Source of the DNA: an uncultured Ignavibacteriota bacterium
GTDB taxonomy: Bacteria; Bacteroidota; Ignavibacteria; UBA10030; UBA8401
Direction of reading: 5' to 3'
Length of the DNA stretch: 64,000 nt
Assembly (NCBI GenBank): GCA_903884005.1
Contig: CAISDA010000026.1
Coordinates: 1 to 64,000, forward strand
Shown: one piece after another, positions 1 to 7,512 of the stretch
Layout of the letters: every line of letters starts with the position of its first letter
How positions within the stretch are numbered: the stretch's first letter is position 1
Made by a program: the position numbers and the translations under genes
Notes under the pieces: model-generated
Seen by the model: the letters and a program-made list of their open reading frames with translations, nothing else
What the model was told of the DNA's origin: nothing
The model's database searches: none

Positions 1-51
1 CACAATTCTACAAATATTGAGTGTCTCACTATTTGAGAAAACCCTTATTTC

Positions 52-696
52 TCAACTACTTACGGAGTTACCTCTGCAAATTGTGACTCCATCAACTGAT
101 AACCAGTTGTATTTATTCGACTTATAACGGGACACTACTGGTCCAAGATAGACATTGAAGATCCGATAACTGCCGGTGTTTTTTCCCAATCCCGATTCCC
201 ACATGAGGATGCTGACGATATCCTGCCGGTTCACATGGAACCTTTTTTCTGCCCGGCGAAGATAGGCGCGCTGCTTCCGCAAAAAATCGAGCCCCGCCTG
301 TTGGCTTTCATCAGAAAGAAGGCGTTTTGTAAGATTGATGTGAAAGCGGGCCTGCTCGTCGATGCTCTGCGGACTCGCATAGCGCATGATGCTTTCACCG
401 TAGACGGTCATCGCTTCAGGCCTGTCCAGCAGCGCAATGAATTCTTTCCTGCTCACGGGCGCGCCATCGGCTCCTTTTTTTCCAAGTTTCGACAGCAGCA
501 GTCCGATCTCCGGCGTGAGCGGTTCGCCTCCTGATGTGAACATCGCCGATCGCGAAAACTTCCACACGGCAGAATCGGCGATCTGCTCATGAGAACCGAC
601 GGATCCTCCACATCGTGCGTCCGTGTAAGCGCCCACGCCCAGCACCAATTCAATTACCAACAACCAGCCCAATGAGCAGCGGCTCACCAATGTCAT
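52..696 (-). CDS. Truncated MltB-like lytic murein transglycosylase
   Basis: The 214-residue product has a hydrophobic N-terminal signal segment (about residues 8-24). Near its end is the SLT_2/MltB catalytic region: LRRAEKRF, then ILMWESGLGKNTGSYRIF, in which E167 corresponds to the family's catalytic glutamate. Such enzymes cleave peptidoglycan glycan strands in the periplasm. Family members run to roughly 300 residues or more, but here similarity stops after about residue 185 (FNVYLG) and 29 unrelated residues lead to a stop. The active-site groove is therefore incomplete and the gene is probably broken by a rearrangement near position 140. The start at 696 follows AAGGA. It lies 21 bases after the hybrid kinase stop, so it is probably co-transcribed with it. 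Family call fairly sure; function doubtful. Confidence 0.6.
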   Translation of the reverse strand: MTLVSRCSLGWLLVIELVLGVGAYTDARCGGSVGSHEQIADSAVWKFSRSAMFTSGGEPLTPEIGLLLSKLGKKGADGAPVSRKEFIALLDRPEAMTVYGESIMRYASPQSIDEQARFHINLTKRLLSDESQQAGLDFLRKQRAYLRRAEKRFHVNRQDIVSILMWESGLGKNTGSYRIFNVYLGPVVSRYKSNKYNWLSVDGVTICRGNSVSS

Positions 697-717
697 ACAT
701 CGTTTCCTTTATCAGTA

Positions 718-2856
718 TTACATGTGCGTTACCCGCATCATTAGTTCCATCAGTTCGTTCTTCCGGTATGGCTTGATGATCCTATCGGTAAAGCCATGCC
801 TGGTGGGATTCGCGATCACCGGGTCTTCCGAATAGCCGCTTGATACGATGATGATTGCATTCTGATCCGTTTTTCGCATCGCTGCCGCGACTTCTTTCCC
901 GCCAATACCTCCGGGAATCGTGAGATCAAGAATAGAAGCGGCTATCGGTTGGCCCAACCGCTGTGCGTCTGCAAATAGCGTGAGAGCTGAATGACCGTCT
1001 TTCGCCGTTGCTACGGTGTAGCCCATACTTTCGAGCATGCTGCTGACAATCTCCAAAATGAATTCTTCGTCATCCATTACAAGAATCGTTCCCGAGCTTT
1101 TATGAACAGTCGATTCGAGCTCAATTTCGAAAGACTTGTTCGTATGCGACGCCGGAATGAAAACATGGAATGTTGATCCTTTGCCGGGCGCCGTCTCTAC
1201 GTCGATCCACCCGTCGTGTCGTTTAATAATGGAAAAGACTGTGGCGAGACCAAGGCCATGGCCGGTAATTTTGGTGGAGAAAAATGGATCAAATATTTTG
1301 GGGATGATATCGTAAGGAATGCCGACGCCTTCATCGTGTATCGATATTCGAACGAATGTCCCCGTATGGCCTGGGGCTTCCGTAACATTGACAGCCGTGA
1401 TGATGATCTTTCCACCCGACGGCATCGCCTGCACAGCATTGATGACAATATTGTCGATCACCTGGCCGATCTGCATTTCATCACAGTCGGATGTCCACAG
1501 ATCATCTGCAAGATCGAATCGACACGTCACATTCGATCCGCTCAGGGCGAACATTGCGCTGTGCCGGACGAGGGGCGCGATCTGCACCGTTTTGCGTACG
1601 GGATTGCCTCCTTTCGAAAACGTCAACAACTGTTGCGTGAGTCCTTTGGCGCGTTCGAAGACACTTATGGCTTTATCCAGATAGCCAGGTATTTTATCTA
1701 TTTTTTTGAGAACGACGCTTTCTTTTGCGAGATCCAGATATCCGAATATCCCGGCGAGCATGTTGTTGAAATCGTGCGCGATGCCTCCGGCCAGGATGCC
1801 GAGTGATTCAAGCTTTTGAGCGCGCTGCATCGAGTCATTCAGTTTTTGTTTCTCGGTCATATCACGGAAAACAAGAACGACTCCGGTAATGCGGCTTTTG
1901 TAGTCGCGGATCGGAGCTCCGCTGTCGGCGATGATCAGTTCTCTGCCATCTTTAGCGATGAGGCACGTGTGATTCGCCAATTCGACGATAGACCCGCTCT
2001 GCAGAACTTTTTCAACAGGGTTTTCACACAACTCCCGGGTGTGTTCATTAATGATGACAAACACTTCCGGCAAAAAACGCCCCGCTGCATCTTCCGAACT
2101 CCACCCGGTCATTTCTTCGGCTGCTTTATTGAGCATAACAATCTTGCCGTCCAGATCAGTCGTGATCACACCGTCACCGATGCTGCGAAGCGTCACAGCA
2201 AGACGTTCTTTCTCCTGAGCGAGAAGTATTTCAGATTGTTTACGCTCAGTGATATCCTCACCGATAGACGCAACATTAACAATCACATTATTATTGTCTC
2301 GCAGAAGAGTATTATTCCATGCGATCATTCGGCGTTGACCCGCTTGGGTGATGATCTCATTTTCAAAATAGGCGGGAAGGTTTCCGCTTGTTATTGTCTT
2401 TTGAAATATCTCGGTTTCAATTTTTACCTGAATCTCCGGTGGAAGGAATAGTGCGAACCAGTTTGTGCCGAGCACTTCTTCTCGTTTCCAACCGGTAAGG
2501 CTAAGCAGAAAATCATTGCACAGAACAATATTACCCTCTACATCTAAAATAAGCCCTATCAGCGAAACAGATTCTAATACGGTTTGAAATTTTTTTTCAC
2601 TTTCTTCGGCTTTTATTTGGGACATCTGAATTCGATTCATCTGCCTTCGTACCAAATAGAACAAAAGGAACGAAGTTATGAGCACGTAAAGGGAGCCCTT
2701 ATAAATCGACAATTCAATCAATAATTGCTTATCCGATATAATACTACCGAAGAACGTATCGGATAAATAGATCCATAAAATTCCCATGATGGAATAGATG
2801 GAGGCTATTTTGTATTCGAACCGTGCTTTGCGAATAGCGGTGTGTAAGTGTGTCAT
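718..2856 (-). CDS. Membrane-bound hybrid sensor histidine kinase (PAS-PAS-HisKA-HATPase-REC)
   Basis: From the N-terminus I see two membrane helices (about residues 17-35 and 48-66), two PAS domains (about 80-205 and 215-340), a HisKA helix with LAGGIAHDFNNMLAG carrying the phosphoacceptor His, a HATPase domain (NAVQAMPSGG; GHGLGLATVFSI) and a C-terminal receiver with DDEE and phospho-Asp in ILDLTIPG. It should autophosphorylate and pass phosphate to its own receiver; the signal is unknown. I chose ATG 2856 (MTHLHTAIRKA) because the family pattern begins just before the first helix; the frame stays open upstream to 2931 but that extension is not family-like. There is no DNA-binding output, so a downstream regulator must be encoded elsewhere. 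The truncated transglycosylase follows 21 bases later. Confidence 0.88.
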   Translation of the reverse strand: MTHLHTAIRKARFEYKIASIYSIMGILWIYLSDTFFGSIISDKQLLIELSIYKGSLYVLITSFLLFYLVRRQMNRIQMSQIKAEESEKKFQTVLESVSLIGLILDVEGNIVLCNDFLLSLTGWKREEVLGTNWFALFLPPEIQVKIETEIFQKTITSGNLPAYFENEIITQAGQRRMIAWNNTLLRDNNNVIVNVASIGEDITERKQSEILLAQEKERLAVTLRSIGDGVITTDLDGKIVMLNKAAEEMTGWSSEDAAGRFLPEVFVIINEHTRELCENPVEKVLQSGSIVELANHTCLIAKDGRELIIADSGAPIRDYKSRITGVVLVFRDMTEKQKLNDSMQRAQKLESLGILAGGIAHDFNNMLAGIFGYLDLAKESVVLKKIDKIPGYLDKAISVFERAKGLTQQLLTFSKGGNPVRKTVQIAPLVRHSAMFALSGSNVTCRFDLADDLWTSDCDEMQIGQVIDNIVINAVQAMPSGGKIIITAVNVTEAPGHTGTFVRISIHDEGVGIPYDIIPKIFDPFFSTKITGHGLGLATVFSIIKRHDGWIDVETAPGKGSTFHVFIPASHTNKSFEIELESTVHKSSGTILVMDDEEFILEIVSSMLESMGYTVATAKDGHSALTLFADAQRLGQPIAASILDLTIPGGIGGKEVAAAMRKTDQNAIIIVSSGYSEDPVIANPTRHGFTDRIIKPYRKNELMELMMRVTHM

Positions 2857-3282
2857 TTTAGCTGCCAGTGTAAAATTTGCACAATTCGGGTATGAATCCG
2901 TTGTCCGACAGGTAATCGAAAAAGCCGGCAAGATGTTATTCGGCTGATGTTCTCATGTCGCACCGGATATGCCCGTGTAAATATAAATTTACCGTTTGCT
3001 GTTCTTAAGTGCAAACTCAAAAATTCAACGAAGATTTTTGCTGTCGGCATCAAGCGCTCACGGCTTCCTTCTTCCGCTAAAGGCAGACACCAATTTATCA
3101 CGCGGGGACGTTTCGGAGAGTTCTAACGCGGAGATTATCCGATTGGAGCTGGTGCAGGCGCACAAGGATTGGACCGAGGGGAACAGCTCCCTACATTTGG
3201 GGCTGCATTTTTATAGTTCGGCGGTAACCCCGCCAAGCATCTGACGGGTTGTCGTGTAAGTATGCAAGTTATGATACACAGC
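2857..3282. other. Intergenic stretch, no supported gene
   Basis: Short open frames occur on both strands (for example 2996-3244 plus), but none shows a recognisable domain or a convincing ribosome site. The stretch lies between the kinase start and the T9SS tail of the ubiquitin-domain gene. The promoter of the kinase should lie near 2860-2960; I cannot pick it out. Confidence 0.5.
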
Positions 3283-3654
3283 TTACTTGAGCAGCGACAT
3301 TTTGGTCATCTGCGTTCTTCCGTTTTGTTCCAACCGTGAGAAATACATACCCGAGGCGAGACCGGATGCGTTGAACTGCACCTGGTTAACTATTCCGGCC
3401 TGTGCTTCGCCGTTAAAGAGTGTGGCGACGTCCTGCCCGAGTGTGTTAAGCACCTTCAGTGTTGCGTGTCCCGTGGAAGGAACGGTGAACAAAATCGTCG
3501 TCGAAGGGTTGAAGGGGTTCGGATAATTCTGCGACAGCGCGAACACTGTTGGTGCAGCAAGGACCGTTGCTTCTACTTCTTTCGAGTATTCAAACTTTCC
3601 ATCGCGGTCGATCTGTTTCAGACGGTAGCGGAAGATTCCGGAGCCGGGGCACTG
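3283..3654 (-). pseudogene. T9SS type A sorting domain, frameshifted tail of the ubiquitin-domain gene
   Basis: This frame is open from 3654 and encodes a standard Por/T9SS C-terminal region: [20 protein letters not shown], then FALSQNYPNPFNPSTTI and a final GMYFSRLEQNG...KMSLLK. Such tails direct export across the outer membrane and are cleaved or anchored on the cell surface. There is no good start of its own; the residue drawn as a start near 3546 is an internal GTG. The preceding 198-residue gene runs into this segment in another frame. One extra C in the four-C run at 3646-3649 (read on the minus strand) would join them as [15 protein letters not shown], matching the sister gene's DNSAAGKIVYRLKQ. 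I therefore read 3283-4214 as one gene of about 310 codons broken by a one-base deletion or a sequencing error. Confidence 0.75.
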
Positions 3655-4214
3655 TCATTGAACATTGCGCCCCCCTGGGAGGCAGAATTTAATGAAAACA
3701 CCGCATTGGTAATACCGCCGTAGATCGCGATTTCATTTTTCATGCGGAAGTGATAATACCGCGGACTATTCGTCAGACCGTGGGCGGAATTCGGATGATA
3801 CACCCCCGACGCCACCCATATCCAGTCACCCCCGACGGCCGGGCCGAGCGCCGACTCCAGTGACTTTTTCGCCGTTGCCCAACTTTTCCCGTCGCCGCTG
3901 TCATCGGCCTGAGCTGCGTCGACGTAGCAATTGACGGTCACCAGAACCAAATGCACTGTCGCTTCCTTTTGAATATTATAATCAGAAAGCGTACGGTCGT
4001 CCTGGAGAATTTTTCCGGCAAAGATTAACCTCTGCCGATCGGGGGGAATGGCTTCTTTGTCTCGAATTTTTTCTTTAAGATTCTTTATTGAATCTGTCGG
4101 CTCCACATCGAGCGTGATGTTTTTTCCCGTCAGCGTTCTCACGAAGATCTGCATCGCAAACAATGTCATCTGAACTGTACCCAGGAAAACCAGTAATGCA
4201 AATATTTTTTTCAT
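3618..4214 (-). CDS. Secreted protein with eukaryote-like ubiquitin domain fused to a beta-helix start
   Basis: Residues 1-20 ([20 protein letters not shown]) are a signal peptide. Residues 21-91 are a ubiquitin domain: by eye 55 of 71 positions equal human ubiquitin, including [11 protein letters not shown] and [11 protein letters not shown]. The Leu8/Ile44/His68/Val70 patch and lysines 11, 27, 29, 33, 48 and 63 are kept; Lys6 is Arg. The LRLRGG tail is absent: after HLVLV the chain continues into [20 protein letters not shown] and [11 protein letters not shown], the usual opening of secreted right-handed beta-helix proteins with the YVDA...GSSWANA pattern. It cannot be conjugated through a C-terminal glycine as encoded. 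The frame ends at 3618 just where a T9SS tail begins in another frame, so export to the surface was probably the original fate. No E1, E2 or deubiquitinase genes are nearby. Confidence 0.9.
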   Translation of the reverse strand: MKKIFALLVFLGTVQMTLFAMQIFVRTLTGKNITLDVEPTDSIKNLKEKIRDKEAIPPDRQRLIFAGKILQDDRTLSDYNIQKEATVHLVLVTVNCYVDAAQADDSGDGKSWATAKKSLESALGPAVGGDWIWVASGVYHPNSAHGLTNSPRYYHFRMKNEIAIYGGITNAVFSLNSASQGGAMFNDSAPAPESSATV

Positions 4215-4332
4215 CGTTCATGTCATGAAGTGTGATCGTTGTCGGATGAATTCCATGGCGCCCGCGCTGCGATACAGCACGGACAAAGCATAGACCCGCG
4301 CTAGCAGCGTTGGTTCATCTGAAAATTCAAAC

Positions 4333-4351
4333 GGCGGCGAATTTCGCCGCC
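4333..4351 (-). terminator. GC-rich hairpin downstream of the T9SS pseudogene
   Basis: The arms GGCGGCG and CGCCGCC (loop of five) form a strong hairpin five bases past the stop of the minus-strand gene ending at 4356. On the minus strand it is followed by GTTTGAATTTT, a weak T-rich tail. It probably ends that transcript before the ubiquitin-domain gene. Confidence 0.5.
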
Positions 4352-4355
4352 CTCA

Positions 4356-5357
4356 TTATTTCATCAATGACAACCTCTTCACATCCGAAAACGTCCCGGC
4401 ATCGAGTCTGTAGAAATACACGCCGCTAGAAAGACGCGAGGCGTCGAACGCTGCCGTGTAATTGCCGGGATCCATTTGTCCGTTCACCAGCGTCAGGATT
4501 TCGCGACCCAGCATATCGAACACTTTCAGCGACACAAGCGATGCCGATGCGATCGAATAATTGATGACGGTCGTTGGATTGAACGGATTGGGATAATTCT
4601 GCGACAGCGCGAATACTGTGGGTGTGGTAACAATTGTTACTTCCACTTCCTTTGAGTATTCAAACTTCCTGTCGCGGTCGATCTGTTTCAGACGGTAGAC
4701 AATTTTTCCGGCTGCCGAGTTATCGGCATAGCTGTACGACTGCGGTGCGTTCGTCGTTCCATGTCCGGAAACATATCCGATCTTTTGCCAGATTTCATTT
4801 TTCTTCTCAATGTCGAAGCCGTAATTATTGACTTCCGTCGCAGTCCTCCAGTTCAGCACAACCTTGCCATGCACAGCCGAAGCGGTGAAGGCCGATAATT
4901 CAACGGGGAGCACACTGGGAGAACCCTGCCACACGCCAGTGCCGTATGTGCCGAGAAAAAGAGTTGAAGCGTTGGCTGCGATCCGGCTTGTCGGTATTCC
5001 TGAAATGCCACCGTTAAAGTCCGTCCATGTTACACCGTTGTCTACGGATTTGAATACTCCGGCCCCGTATACGGAGGCAAAGAATGTCGTTCCCCCGGAC
5101 CCGTTAGAGACAGCGGCCATATGCGCGTATGACATATCAACATTAACAACGTTCTATTTTGCGCCATGATCGGTGGAACGAAGAACACCATTGCCGGAAC
5201 ATGCCAGCAGGATCGATTCATCAGCGGAGGCAGCATACGAATAAGTACCGCTAAGTTTTGAATCAGCTGCAGTCCAGGTGTGTCCACGATCGGAGGAAAA
5301 AAAGACATCTTCGTTATCATCAGTAGTGAATACTGTTTTTATCATGGTATCATTCAT
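4356..5357 (-). pseudogene. T9SS-secreted BNR/propeller-type protein interrupted by an amber codon
   Basis: One frame spans the region but is cut by TAG at 5154-5156. Upstream part: BNR-like FFSSDRGHTWTAADS and VLRSTDHGAK. Downstream part: VFKSVDNGVTWTDFNGG, a fibronectin-like VNNYGFDIEKKNEIWQKIGY region, then [17 protein letters not shown] and the T9SS tail FALSQNYPNPFNPTTVINYS. BNR repeats usually have Trp at the interrupted position (HGAK-W-NVV), so the stop looks like TGG to TAG. The frame is open upstream only to 5399, where a TGA ends it, so the N-terminus with its signal peptide is also missing. Downstream of the TAG, 259 codons remain open. The DNA around 4609-4720 is nearly the same as 3540-3640, marking shared ancestry or recombination with the ubiquitin-domain gene. 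Confidence 0.75.
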
Positions 5358-5472
5358 CTTATCGTCATATACTTCTTTTTCATTCCAAATAGCACAGTCT
5401 CAAGTACCTGTAAATGATAAGAAAAATTTGCGTGTGTGTATGCGTTTCAATTATTCGAAATGAAACCGATAG

Positions 5473-5834
5473 TTATTTTTGTGCCAATGTGTTGTCGTTT
5501 CCTATAAGAATATCTGTCGCGATCACGTCCAAGTATCTGCTGAACGATGCGTGAACAACATCGGTGGTCCATTTATTAGCATTTAAATATTCCAAAGGCA
5601 TGCCACGGTAATACCTGAGTGGACGATTCCCGTCGAAAAATAGTTGAAGGGGCGATGCTGAATCTTCCGTTGACCTCTTCGCCCCCGAAGGCGGAAATCA
5701 TGGCATCGTTACCGTTATTTCGCATGAAAAACATCATAAAAATTGGACTCGATTTCTTGGCCGGTGTAAGCGATATTGGTCTATTCATTGATGGTGTCCG
5801 AGGGTCGCGGTTTGTTTTTTCTCGATTTCGTCAT
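5473..5834 (-). pseudogene. Possible degraded unknown gene
   Basis: On the minus strand, coding-like text appears in succession in different frames: MTKSRKNKPRPSDTINE (stop) TNIAYTGQEIESNFYDVF, then DAMISAFGGEEVNGRFSIAP, then LQLFFDGNRPLRYYRGM and DVVHASFSRYLDVIATDIL up to a TAA at 5473. No single frame covers it, so a gene with at least two frameshifts and a stop is the simplest reading. I do not recognise the family. Chance open frames are a real alternative. Confidence 0.3.
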
Positions 5835-5892
5835 CTCATAGGAATCAAATTCCCCATCATCTCGAGAAGTGGCGACATAAGGAGTACCGGTC

Positions 5893-6163
5893 ATGCCAAC
5901 CATTTCAATGTTTTACGGAATTGTGATTTATCTCTATATTCTATGATGATGAGCGTCATAAAACGCCACATATTCATGCAAAGTATCAGGGACAAGATGC
6001 AACTGTATCCATAGTTGACGGCGAGGTGTTGGCAGGAGGCATTCCACAGACCAAGCTGCGCCTGGTTCAAGCCTGGATTGAAATTCACCGTGAATCACTG
6101 ATGGCTGACTGGGAACTTGCAGTTAATGGACAGATACCATTTTCCATAGATCCATTAAAATAA
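5893..6163 (+). pseudogene. DUF4160 protein, frameshifted copy
   Basis: The start ATG at 5893 follows AAGGAGT. It reads MPTISMFYGIVIYLYI and then hits TGA. Moving one base at about 5936-5942 gives YDDERHKTPHIHAKYQGQDA, the DUF4160 core, and continues to LAVNGQIPFSIDPLK and a TAA at 6161. A single lost T (ATATTCTATG for ATATTTCTATG) explains the break. DUF4160 proteins are small, of unknown function, and usually sit before a DUF2442 gene in what looks like a toxin-antitoxin-type pair; here the DUF2442 gene follows after nine bases. Compare the intact copy at 7048-7296. Confidence 0.75.
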
Positions 6164-6172
6164 GAGCTTGAT

Positions 6173-6418
6173 ATGCAGTCTGTCACAAAAGTTATTCCTC
6201 AAGAAGCATATAAACTCTTAATTACCTTTATTACTGGAGAAACAAAACTGTTTGATGCACAACCGTATCTGGAAAAAGGCGATTTCACGAGATTGAAGGA
6301 CAAGCAGCTTTTTAATCAGGCGTATGTTGCATTCGACACGATCTGCTGGCCCGGCAATCTGGATATCGCACCGGAGACTCTCTACGACCGCTCGCAACCC
6401 GTACCGGTTTGCTCATAG
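6173..6418 (+). CDS. DUF2442 protein
   Basis: The 81-residue product has the DUF2442 pattern: YKLLITFITGETKLFDAQPY, then FTRLKDKQLFNQAYVAFDTI, then CWPGNLDIAPETLYDRS. It is the partner gene of the frameshifted DUF4160 copy just upstream. DUF2442 proteins are predicted DNA-binding or antitoxin-like partners of DUF4160 proteins; neither activity is proven from this sequence. Since the first gene is broken, this one may now be a solitary partner. Confidence 0.75.
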   Translation: MQSVTKVIPQEAYKLLITFITGETKLFDAQPYLEKGDFTRLKDKQLFNQAYVAFDTICWPGNLDIAPETLYDRSQPVPVCS

Positions 6419-6529
6419 CTGACATTCTTCAGACACATTTTTGTTTCAATTACGATACTGAGGCTGATTATCCGCCTACCCCACGCCCCCCCCATTGATA
6501 TGATGCGGTAAATCGAAATGTGTGTCATA

Positions 6530-6578
6530 TTTTACCCTCAGTAAATCATCAGTAATGATAATCGAAACGAGGGTAAAA
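6530..6578. repeat. Inverted repeat, 10-base arms
   Basis: TTTTACCCTC at 6530-6539 is complementary to GAGGGTAAAA at 6569-6578, with a 29-base AT-rich spacer. It lies between the plus-strand DUF2442 gene and the tRNA-Arg gene. A weak terminator for the plus-strand pair or a recombination scar are both possible. Confidence 0.4.
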
Positions 6579-6612
6579 GGCAATGGGAAATGTTGAAATA
6601 TGGAAGGATTCG

Positions 6613-6686
6613 TGATCCCGCCGCGAATCGAACGCGGAACCTACAGCTTAGAAGGCTGTTGCTCTATCCAGTTGAGCTACGGGATC
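6613..6686 (-). tRNA. tRNA-Arg (TCT anticodon)
   Basis: Read on the minus strand it folds as a complete cloverleaf: acceptor GATCCCG pairs with CGGGATC, D arm with AGCTCAACTGGATAGAGC, anticodon stem ACAGC/GCTGT around loop CTTCTAA (anticodon TCT), and T arm GCGTTCGATTCGC. The discriminator is A and no CCA is encoded. It lies between the two DUF4160/DUF2442 pairs, 56 bases past the stop of the minus-strand DUF2442 gene. Confidence 0.95.
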
Positions 6687-6742
6687 AATACAAGGATAAA
6701 AAACATGCAGACGGGAGGAGCTTTTCTATCCCCGTTAATTGT

Positions 6743-7036
6743 TTACATTTTTACGATGACACTCTCATTTTCGTGGGCTGGCTCTTGTGCTGCTTTACCT
6801 GTTGCCAGGAAATACAAGTATTCCGGGCCGACATCAAAACCACACTTCCATGCGAGCGTCGGCCACGTGTCGAGGAAAAAATTGGCAAATTCTTTCACAT
6901 CTTTCAATGGAGACGCAATAGGGTATTTGAATATCAAATTTTTAAGATCCGCCTCACCCGTTTCGCCGTTGTTGAATTGTATCCAAACCCGATATTCCCC
7001 GGCGTGCCGAGCGTCAGCGATTGAAATACATTCCAT
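6743..7036 (-). CDS. DUF2442 protein
   Basis: A 97-residue product with YRVWIQFNNGETGEADLKNL, PLKDVKEFANFFLDTWPTLAWKC and VGPEYLYFLATG, which is the DUF2442 layout (a small beta-rich domain ending in a P-x-x-LY motif). It starts 11 bases after the stop of the DUF4160 gene and is surely co-transcribed with it. Role unknown, probably the partner or antidote of the DUF4160 protein. The tRNA-Arg gene follows on the same strand without a visible terminator. Confidence 0.8.
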   Translation of the reverse strand: MECISIADARHAGEYRVWIQFNNGETGEADLKNLIFKYPIASPLKDVKEFANFFLDTWPTLAWKCGFDVGPEYLYFLATGKAAQEPAHENESVIVKM

Positions 7037-7047
7037 AATTCATCCTT

Positions 7048-7296
7048 TCACACAAGAGGCTGAATCCGGTGGAAATCCTTTGTTTCCCACATCGACAGCA
7101 ATTCATCTCGATGCAATTCCGCCCATTCTTCAACGAGACCGCGAACTCGTGCAGGCAGATCACCTGACGATATATTCAGACTCTTAATCTCGATTGTCGC
7201 ACGATATTCGTTGTACTGAACGTGAAAATGAGGCGGATTGTGTTCATCGAAATACATTGAAATAATGATGCCGAGGAATCTTGATATTTCTGGCAT
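7048..7296 (-). CDS. DUF4160 protein, intact copy
   Basis: The 82-residue product begins MPEISRFLGIIISMYFDEHN and has the conserved PPHFHVQYNEYRATIEI core, then GLVEEWAELHRDELLSMWE. I chose ATG 7296, four bases after GGGAGG; a second ATG directly upstream at 7299 is too close to that site. With the DUF2442 gene 11 bases downstream it makes the standard DUF4160-DUF2442 pair. The P-H-x-H motif suggests metal or nuclease chemistry, but this is not established. Confidence 0.82.
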   Translation of the reverse strand: MPEISRFLGIIISMYFDEHNPPHFHVQYNEYRATIEIKSLNISSGDLPARVRGLVEEWAELHRDELLSMWETKDFHRIQPLV

Positions 7297-7470
7297 CATA
7301 CCTCCCTTGTATTGTTGCGACAACCGTCAACTCATACCATGTTAATATTTAACAAATATTTCAATCGAAGCCCGACGATTAAAATATAATCCAATGCAAT
7401 ATTATTGTCAAACACCAGGCATTAAATCGAAAAGCAAATCAAAATAACGGGTGATAAGTGTAACTATTCA

Positions 7471-7493
7471 AGGGCGAGCTAACAGCTCGCCCT
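7471..7493. repeat. Perfect palindrome, REP-like hairpin
   Basis: AGGGCGAGCT - AAC - AGCTCGCCCT gives a ten-pair stem with a three-base loop just past the sdhB stop. There is no T-run on either side, so it may act as a transcript-stabilising or REP-type element rather than a classic terminator. Confidence 0.55.
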
Positions 7494-7512
7494 ACAAGAT
7501 ATCAAAATTGCA

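Noticed and set aside
235-653. Open frames overlapping the MltB gene in other frames
   Set aside because: Shadows of the minus-strand gene; no domain or ribosome site.
2996-3244. 82-residue frame on the plus strand
   Set aside because: No recognisable family, poor start; composition like intergenic DNA.
3646-3649. Phase-variable homopolymer in the ubiquitin gene
   Set aside because: Four Cs are too few to suggest a slippage switch; mutation or sequencing error is simpler.
3618-4214. A bacterial ubiquitin-conjugation (Bil/CBASS-type) system
   Set aside because: No E1, E2, JAB protease or related enzymes occur nearby and the C-terminal diglycine is missing; the signal peptide points to export.
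7471-7493. Intrinsic terminator of the sdh operon
   Set aside because: The hairpin is perfect but has no T-run; kept only as a REP-like palindrome.
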